NCBI RefSeq assembly: GCF_003952225.1
Contig: NZ_CP034437.1
Span: 5,346,501-5,410,500, forward strand
Direction: 5' to 3'
DNA: 64,000 nt
DNA from: Paenibacillus albus
GTDB taxonomy: Bacteria > Bacillota > Bacilli > Paenibacillales > Paenibacillaceae
The position numbers and the translations under genes were made by a program. Shown piece after piece: positions 59,050-64,000 of the stretch (its first letter is position 1; the number at the start of each line of letters is the position of its first letter). The notes below the pieces were generated by a model. It did not search any database. It was given only the letters and a program-made list of their open reading frames with translations, and was not told the origin of the DNA.

Positions 59050-61359
59050 TTACTCACCTCCGATGATGACGAAGCTCTTCGCCTTGACGTTGACTCCGTT
59101 ATATCTGTAATCATTTGATGTATAGTTCACTACGATCTTCACGCCATTCGAATACGTTACCGCCGAAATGCCGTAATCCGGCACTTCACGCGCTTCTATC
59201 GTCGCATCCTGTACTTTCCGCAGCGCTTGATTCATCGCTTTGTACATCTCAGTAAGAGGCTGTTCAAGATCCGTATACTGCGTTGTGAGCAAATCGATGG
59301 AAGGTGTATCTCTCAGCTTCCAATACGGCTCGTACGTGAGCAGATACGACGGATATTGACCATAATCGATCATACGCAGCGTATCCTCGCGCGGGCTGGA
59401 CGATGAATTGGATGGGTTAGCGAAATAATCGATATACCCGTGCATGACGGTCTGCATGAAAGGAACCGTGTCTGTCTCATACATGTACTGCGAAGAGCCG
59501 TTATCTACGCCGAATATGGTGTCTGCATACTTCCACATATAATCGTTCGCTTGATACATCGCTAGCTCTTTCACGCTTTTCTTGAAGTTCTCCGCAAGCT
59601 CCCGATACGTATTCGCCGACTGTTCACGAGTAAAAGGATGCTTCTTGTTATAGTCCGAGTTAAGCACAGTACCCGTCCAGTCAAGCGCCATACCATCTAC
59701 GCCGAGCTTCTTCATCGACTCCGTATCGTCCTTCGCCAGCTTCAGCGCTTTGCCAGGGTTAATGTTCCTCGCCATGATATCATCGAAGAAGCTGTCCGAG
59801 CCCCAACCGAAGTAAGGGAATTCGTTGATTTCATTGTTGAGCGCGCGCACCGCGTCGGAACGGAAATTAAGCAGATCCGAATTCTCGAACGCGATCGAGT
59901 AATTGTTCGTCAGATAGAGCGGAATGTCTTTGCTAGCTAGATACTTCTGGAACGCTTTCAGTCCTGAAGCACCGCCAAGCTTGGACTCTACCGGGAATTC
60001 TGCCGGCCGTTTGCCATTCCAGCCACCCTTGTTCCAGCCGTCCAGCACCGTCTTCATGTTCGTTATGCCGTCCTTCATCAGCTGGTCGACGATGGTCTTC
60101 GACTGCGCGAACGTCGTCATTGGAACGACCTGTGCACCGAACGTGCTCGCTTCCGTCTCCCCGCCGAGCAGACGGAGCTGCAGCGGAATGTCCGCTTTGC
60201 TCTTGTCTTTCTTCTCCTTCGTCAGCTCGCCTTTGTTCTGCAGATAGCTGCGGTAGGTCTTCGCCATTCCGATATAATCCGCATCTTGGCCGCCGAGGAA
60301 TTCGTAGCGAACTTGTCGATCCGTCTTCAGCAATTCCTTCGAGAACGTGTTGTAGCCGCCCATCGATTTGCTCGTAGGTTGGAAATAACCGTACCGAATT
60401 TCGAACTTCGGCGACACCCAGTAGAAATCCGTGCTCAGGCCGCTTGGATAAGCGACGATCTTCGCGTTATACCGGCCATCCTCCACGATGCCGAGCACGC
60501 CGTTCTGCTGTGTGCCGTGCACGACGCCAAACACCGGAACCGAAGTTCGGCCTGTTGCCGAATCCATACTGTCGGACGAATAGTCCGTGCCGTAGATCTT
60601 AGCAACATAAGGCTCATCAAACTGGATATGCGCTTTGGAGAAGCGGATCAGCGCTCCGCTCCGGTCCGGAATGAAGATGTAGCCCGGAATATCCGCTTTA
60701 TGGACAGCGCCGATGAACGGATACGGCTGGATGGAAGCCAGCTTCTCCGCACCTTTCTCCCACATTGAGCTCTGCGGAATCTTGACGGTGAGCGAGTCTC
60801 CGTCCAGCTTCACCTCAAGCGACAAGCCCGCTTTAATGGCTGCGAATTCGATGTTGATGCGCATCCCTTGCTCGATCGGCTCCACTTTGTCTACTTTGCC
60901 GCCGAGCGAGAGGTAGCTGCCGTTGCTCAGCATTTCATCCGCCGTATAATACTCCAGCAGAATCGGCGATTTAATCGCCGTTTGCCACTCGTCATTCAGA
61001 TTGGCATTCGCCAAATCGGCATCCGCTGGCATAGACGACCAGACATAGCCGGTTGCCTTGTTCTTCACCATAATTGCAAGCGACTTGCTAGCCATGTAGA
61101 GCTCCAGCCCATTCGACTCGCCAATTCTCTTATAGTCAGCCGGGATCGTGCGGGCAGCAATCGCGCCGCTCGCCTGCTCCGGCATCGTATAATTGTTGGA
61201 ACGATACGGGAATGCGCCTTCCTTCTTATTGAGAACGATTTTGCTCTGACCAAGAGTGGCCTGTGGCTCAACTGTCGCTCCATACGCGAATTGATATAAC
61301 CCGAACGCCGCCACCACGCCAGCTGCGACCCATACCATACGTTTCTTGTTAGTGGACAC
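59050..61359 (-). CDS. DUF5696 domain-containing protein
   Basis: A 769-residue protein anchored or secreted by an N-terminal hydrophobic segment (residues about 8-27). The body has an initial beta-rich part with repeated SLSLEVKLDGDSLTVKIP-type strands and a later TIM-barrel-like part with DGMALDWTGTVLNSDYN and YMWKYADTIFGVDNGS, suggestive of a catalytic or carbohydrate-binding fold. It matches DUF5696 by overall look; no catalytic residue can be confirmed. The start is a GTG at 61359, seven bases after AGAGGTG, inside the last codons of the NHL-YIP1 gene. Context points to handling of the transported glycan outside the membrane. Confidence 0.75.
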   Translation of the reverse strand: MSTNKKRMVWVAAGVVAAFGLYQFAYGATVEPQATLGQSKIVLNKKEGAFPYRSNNYTMPEQASGAIAARTIPADYKRIGESNGLELYMASKSLAIMVKNKATGYVWSSMPADADLANANLNDEWQTAIKSPILLEYYTADEMLSNGSYLSLGGKVDKVEPIEQGMRINIEFAAIKAGLSLEVKLDGDSLTVKIPQSSMWEKGAEKLASIQPYPFIGAVHKADIPGYIFIPDRSGALIRFSKAHIQFDEPYVAKIYGTDYSSDSMDSATGRTSVPVFGVVHGTQQNGVLGIVEDGRYNAKIVAYPSGLSTDFYWVSPKFEIRYGYFQPTSKSMGGYNTFSKELLKTDRQVRYEFLGGQDADYIGMAKTYRSYLQNKGELTKEKKDKSKADIPLQLRLLGGETEASTFGAQVVPMTTFAQSKTIVDQLMKDGITNMKTVLDGWNKGGWNGKRPAEFPVESKLGGASGLKAFQKYLASKDIPLYLTNNYSIAFENSDLLNFRSDAVRALNNEINEFPYFGWGSDSFFDDIMARNINPGKALKLAKDDTESMKKLGVDGMALDWTGTVLNSDYNKKHPFTREQSANTYRELAENFKKSVKELAMYQANDYMWKYADTIFGVDNGSSQYMYETDTVPFMQTVMHGYIDYFANPSNSSSSPREDTLRMIDYGQYPSYLLTYEPYWKLRDTPSIDLLTTQYTDLEQPLTEMYKAMNQALRKVQDATIEAREVPDYGISAVTYSNGVKIVVNYTSNDYRYNGVNVKAKSFVIIGGE

Positions 61360-63409
61360 GCAAATTCACCTCTTGGAATAACGAGTAAACAAATTCCCAT
61401 ACCTGGTTCGACAAGCCGAACAGAATGAACGCAACGAACGCCATAATGAGCATTCCGATCAGTGTGAGAACGATGTTCCGAACGGTTTCTTTAATTTCAT
61501 AGCCGTGAATCTCTTTCACCATAATGAAGATCAGAAGCGCGCTCCATATGATGACAAAGTCATACGAGTAGTTATAAATAACGCCTTCCATCAGCGTAAG
61601 CCCGCGCGACAGAATAGCCAGCGGAATCGCGAAGATGATGTACGGAGACAAGGCATAAACCGTACCTTTATAAATGTTCTTGAAGCTGCCTTCGCCGTCG
61701 TTAATGACGCTGACGAGGTAGTTGGAGATGACCCAAGCAAACAGTGGAAGGATCAGCTTCAGCAGCTCTGTAACGAGATTGATCTGCAGCGGCTCCATCG
61801 TTGCAAACAGGAAGTTTGTCGTGTACAAGCCGAACAATCGGACAGCGTACATTAGGACTAGCAGCAAGGTTGCAGATGCGACCGAAGCTTTGCCGTTATG
61901 CTCCAGCTCGTAATAGCCGTCAATCGGATGCCGCAGCATACGGAATGGATGAAGCAGCTGAGCGATGAAGCTCTGTTCCTTCACAGCTGTCCAGCCGCGA
62001 ACGACCGGCGAGCCGAAGCTGAATCGGCGATACGAGAACCGCACCGCGGCGTACAGCACGATGACGCCCGCGAATACGAAAGCGACATCGACCGCATGAT
62101 CCATAATCCAGATGCGGCGGAGCTCCCAATACGCATTGGAATATTCCGCTTTGTTCTTGGAGAACTGGAACTCGGCGAAAGCGTCCTTGTAATTGCCTTC
62201 CTTGAAATAGGCGAGGCCAATACCGGTATGCGCTAGCGAGAACAAGCTGTTCTGCCGCAGCACTTCATTCCACGGCTCGCGGCTCTGCACGTATTTGCCA
62301 TCCAGATACAATCCGAGCGCTTCATGCACCAGCGCCGTGAAGGCAGTTTGTTTAAACACCTGCACGTTGCCGCGCTCGCCGCTCAGTACGAGCAGCCTGC
62401 CGTCGGATGTGACCGCGATGCCTGTCGGCGCACGGAGCAGGCCAAGCCGCTGCTCGCCTGTATCGCTGCCGCTGAAGACGAACATCAGATTGCCGTCCCG
62501 GTTGTACTCCAGGATGAGGCCTTCCACGGCATCCACCGCGAAAATATTGCCCATTCTATCAACCGTAACGTCCGATACTTGATTGAGCGACCATGTCCCG
62601 CCAAGCAGGTCTTTGCCCGCTACGTTCAGCTTCTTGATCGCGCCGCCGTTAATGCCGGTCGTGCTTGTATAGATGAGCCCTTCATCATCGACCGCAAGGT
62701 TTGTCGGTGAGATTGGCATTTCGCGCGTCATCTTGCTCAGCTGCTGCTTCGTATAGAAGATACGCTGCAAAGTCTTGAGCAGGTTGAAGCCTGCGCGGTT
62801 ACCGCCGAAGTAGCCGAGGAACTTGCCTTCCGGACTTAGCCGGACAAGTCCTTGAATAAGGCCTTCGCCGATAATGTAGATACTGCCGCGTTTATCGACA
62901 ATGACCTTCTGAGGCTTGAACGGCGTATCCTTGCCGTACAGCTTCGATTTCGGCTTGCCGATCGTCGACTTCAGCTTGCCGTCCGGACCGAAGACGATAA
63001 CGCTTTGCTTGCCATAGTCCGCGACGTAGATGTCATGCGTCTCCGTCACGAATACGCCTTTCGGCTGCTTCAGCTGCCCGTCGCCGATAATGCGGATGAA
63101 ATTCCCCCAGGAATCCAGCTCCACAATGCGTCCATTATCCGTATCGGCGATATAGACGTTGTCTTCGTTATCTACAAAAATATCTTGCGGGTTTCTGAGC
63201 TCAACCTTCCCTTTGCTTGCCGCTTCATTCTCGCCAAAGATGCTGTATCCATCGATTGCGCCTACAGGCGTGTAGGCGTTCTGCATCATGATGCCTTTGC
63301 CGCCATCAATTGTGAACGTGTTATACGGAACGTCCGCATAAGCCGTGGAACAGCTAAGGAGCAGCGCAATCGCGGCGAGAAGTATGATGATTCGCTTGAA
63401 TTCAAACAT
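61349..63409 (-). CDS. NHL-repeat plus YIP1-domain membrane protein
   Basis: A 686-residue protein with a signal peptide/lipobox-like start (IALLLSCSTAYA), a six-bladed NHL beta-propeller of about 340 residues (NPQDIFVDNEDNVYIADTDNGRI; QPKGVFVTETHDIYVADYGKQ; RAPTGIAVTSDGRLLVLS), a tetratricopeptide-like helical stretch (FSLAHTGIGLAYFKEGNY) and a C-terminal YIP1-type domain with about five membrane helices (residues about 490-680). GGGGGAG precedes the ATG at 63409. The gene sits between a permease and DUF5696 genes in one operon. No substrate is known; the propeller probably faces outward and binds sugar or protein. Confidence 0.85.
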   Translation of the reverse strand: MFEFKRIIILLAAIALLLSCSTAYADVPYNTFTIDGGKGIMMQNAYTPVGAIDGYSIFGENEAASKGKVELRNPQDIFVDNEDNVYIADTDNGRIVELDSWGNFIRIIGDGQLKQPKGVFVTETHDIYVADYGKQSVIVFGPDGKLKSTIGKPKSKLYGKDTPFKPQKVIVDKRGSIYIIGEGLIQGLVRLSPEGKFLGYFGGNRAGFNLLKTLQRIFYTKQQLSKMTREMPISPTNLAVDDEGLIYTSTTGINGGAIKKLNVAGKDLLGGTWSLNQVSDVTVDRMGNIFAVDAVEGLILEYNRDGNLMFVFSGSDTGEQRLGLLRAPTGIAVTSDGRLLVLSGERGNVQVFKQTAFTALVHEALGLYLDGKYVQSREPWNEVLRQNSLFSLAHTGIGLAYFKEGNYKDAFAEFQFSKNKAEYSNAYWELRRIWIMDHAVDVAFVFAGVIVLYAAVRFSYRRFSFGSPVVRGWTAVKEQSFIAQLLHPFRMLRHPIDGYYELEHNGKASVASATLLLVLMYAVRLFGLYTTNFLFATMEPLQINLVTELLKLILPLFAWVISNYLVSVINDGEGSFKNIYKGTVYALSPYIIFAIPLAILSRGLTLMEGVIYNYSYDFVIIWSALLIFIMVKEIHGYEIKETVRNIVLTLIGMLIMAFVAFILFGLSNQVWEFVYSLFQEVNLRVH

Positions 63410-63420
63410 CGTTCTCCCCC

Positions 63421-64000
63421 TCACTTCAATCCGGAATGCGCCATCGTATCCATCACTTTGCTTTGCATGAAGATGAAGATGAGCAAGTTCGGTATAAACA
63501 TTAGGAGCGCCGCCGCGGCAGCCATCCCTTGACCGGCAATGTTATTCTCCATCGCGGTCGTCGTCGTTAACGTACTCATGTAGAACGCGAACGTCTTCAG
63601 CGTCTCCTTGCTCATGAACAAGGTCGACGTTTCCGCGTTGTTCCACGCGAGCTGGAAAGCTAAAATGGATACCGTCGCGAGCGCCGGCATGATCATCGGA
63701 ATGACCAGCTTGCGGAATACGTAGTAATCGTTGGCGCCGTCAAGCTTTGCCGCTTCAATAAGTGCGTTCGGGATCTGGTCGACGAACTGCTTGACCAAGA
63801 ATACGCCTACCGGCAGCGACAGCATCGGCAGAATATGCCCGAAGAAGTTGTCGGTCAGCCCGAGCTTCTCGATAATTAAGTACCGCGGAATAGTAACCGC
63901 TGCCGGCACGAACATAAGTGCAATAATGTTCACTTCGAATACGACTTTCTTGAGCTTGAATTCTTTTTTCGAAAGTGCAAAGCCCGTCATGGAACAGAGC
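63421..64000 (-). CDS. Carbohydrate ABC permease, MalG type (5' end outside window)
   Basis: The C-terminal part of a permease with helices and the EAA loop [21 protein letters not shown]; the N-terminal 80 or so residues lie beyond base 64000, since the frame stays open upstream with plausible permease sequence ([15 protein letters not shown]). Its stop is 11 bases before the NHL-YIP1 start. Its MalF-type partner and probably an SBP would be encoded to the right. Confidence 0.9.
   Translation of the reverse strand, partial: LCSMTGFALSKKEFKLKKVVFEVNIIALMFVPAAVTIPRYLIIEKLGLTDNFFGHILPMLSLPVGVFLVKQFVDQIPNALIEAAKLDGANDYYVFRKLVIPMIMPALATVSILAFQLAWNNAETSTLFMSKETLKTFAFYMSTLTTTTAMENNIAGQGMAAAAALLMFIPNLLIFIFMQSKVMDTMAHSGLK

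Overview
The window looks like chromosomal DNA of a Paenibacillus-type soil Firmicute (Paenibacillaceae). The evidence is gene content rather than a marker gene: YesM/YesN-type two-component pairs, LplA/LplB/LplC-type sugar ABC transporters without their own ATPase, AraC, LacI and DeoR regulators next to glycoside hydrolases, strong GGAGG ribosome sites, CcpA (cre) boxes, a RelP-type small alarmone synthetase and an SdpR/SdpI pair. No rRNA, tRNA, CRISPR array, prophage or intact insertion sequence was seen.

Layout. 1-2.6 kb: end of a YesN/YesM two-component pair with a perfect cre box. 2.8-5.2 kb: cls-relP operon. 5.2-6.3 kb: a 51-bp tandem array running into the 3' end of a DUF559-like gene. 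6.6-10.8 kb: DUF2277 gene, then lutR and the lutABC lactate operon with a palindrome on its promoter. 10.8-11.6 kb: MarR regulator and DUF3147 membrane protein. 11.6-17.8 kb: L-rhamnose operon (rhaEW, an ASRT-family gene, rhaA, rhaB, DeoR regulator) with a divergent LysR gene. 18.8-21.9 kb: Nudix hydrolase, chemoreceptor and Hpt protein. 22-25 kb: GH36 alpha-galactosidase-like gene, a nested hairpin, a NeuD-like acyltransferase. 25-34 kb: YesM/YesN kinase and regulator, lipoprotein SBP, two permeases and two paralogous esterases. 34-42 kb: GNAT and MFS efflux, sdpRI, a PhyH oxygenase with a divergent AraC regulator, MFS, LacI. 41.6-48.2 kb: RND efflux pump with an OmpR-type two-component system, flanked by two frameshifted genes (DUF6526 and PAP2). 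48.3-50.6 kb: second PhyH protein, VOC protein, beta-propeller glycosidase. 50.6-51.2 kb: two more tandem arrays of about 51 bp. 51.3-64 kb: a long leftward operon with a permease (cut by the window end), an NHL/YIP1 membrane protein, DUF5696, a MalF/MalG-type permease pair, GH144-like and GH35 enzymes, a TIM-barrel isomerase and a Gfo/Idh/MocA dehydrogenase.

How it works together. Most of the window serves sensing, uptake and intracellular cleavage of plant or microbial sugars. External sugar signals reach YesM-type kinases, AraC-type regulators switch on binding-protein transporters (the ATPase is probably a shared MsmX-type protein encoded elsewhere), and cytoplasmic hydrolases, esterases and dehydrogenases process the imported sugar; several units carry candidate CcpA sites. 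The least understood parts are the NHL-YIP1/DUF5696 transporter cluster, the ASRT-family protein inside the rhamnose operon and the three tandem arrays with a shared 51-bp period.
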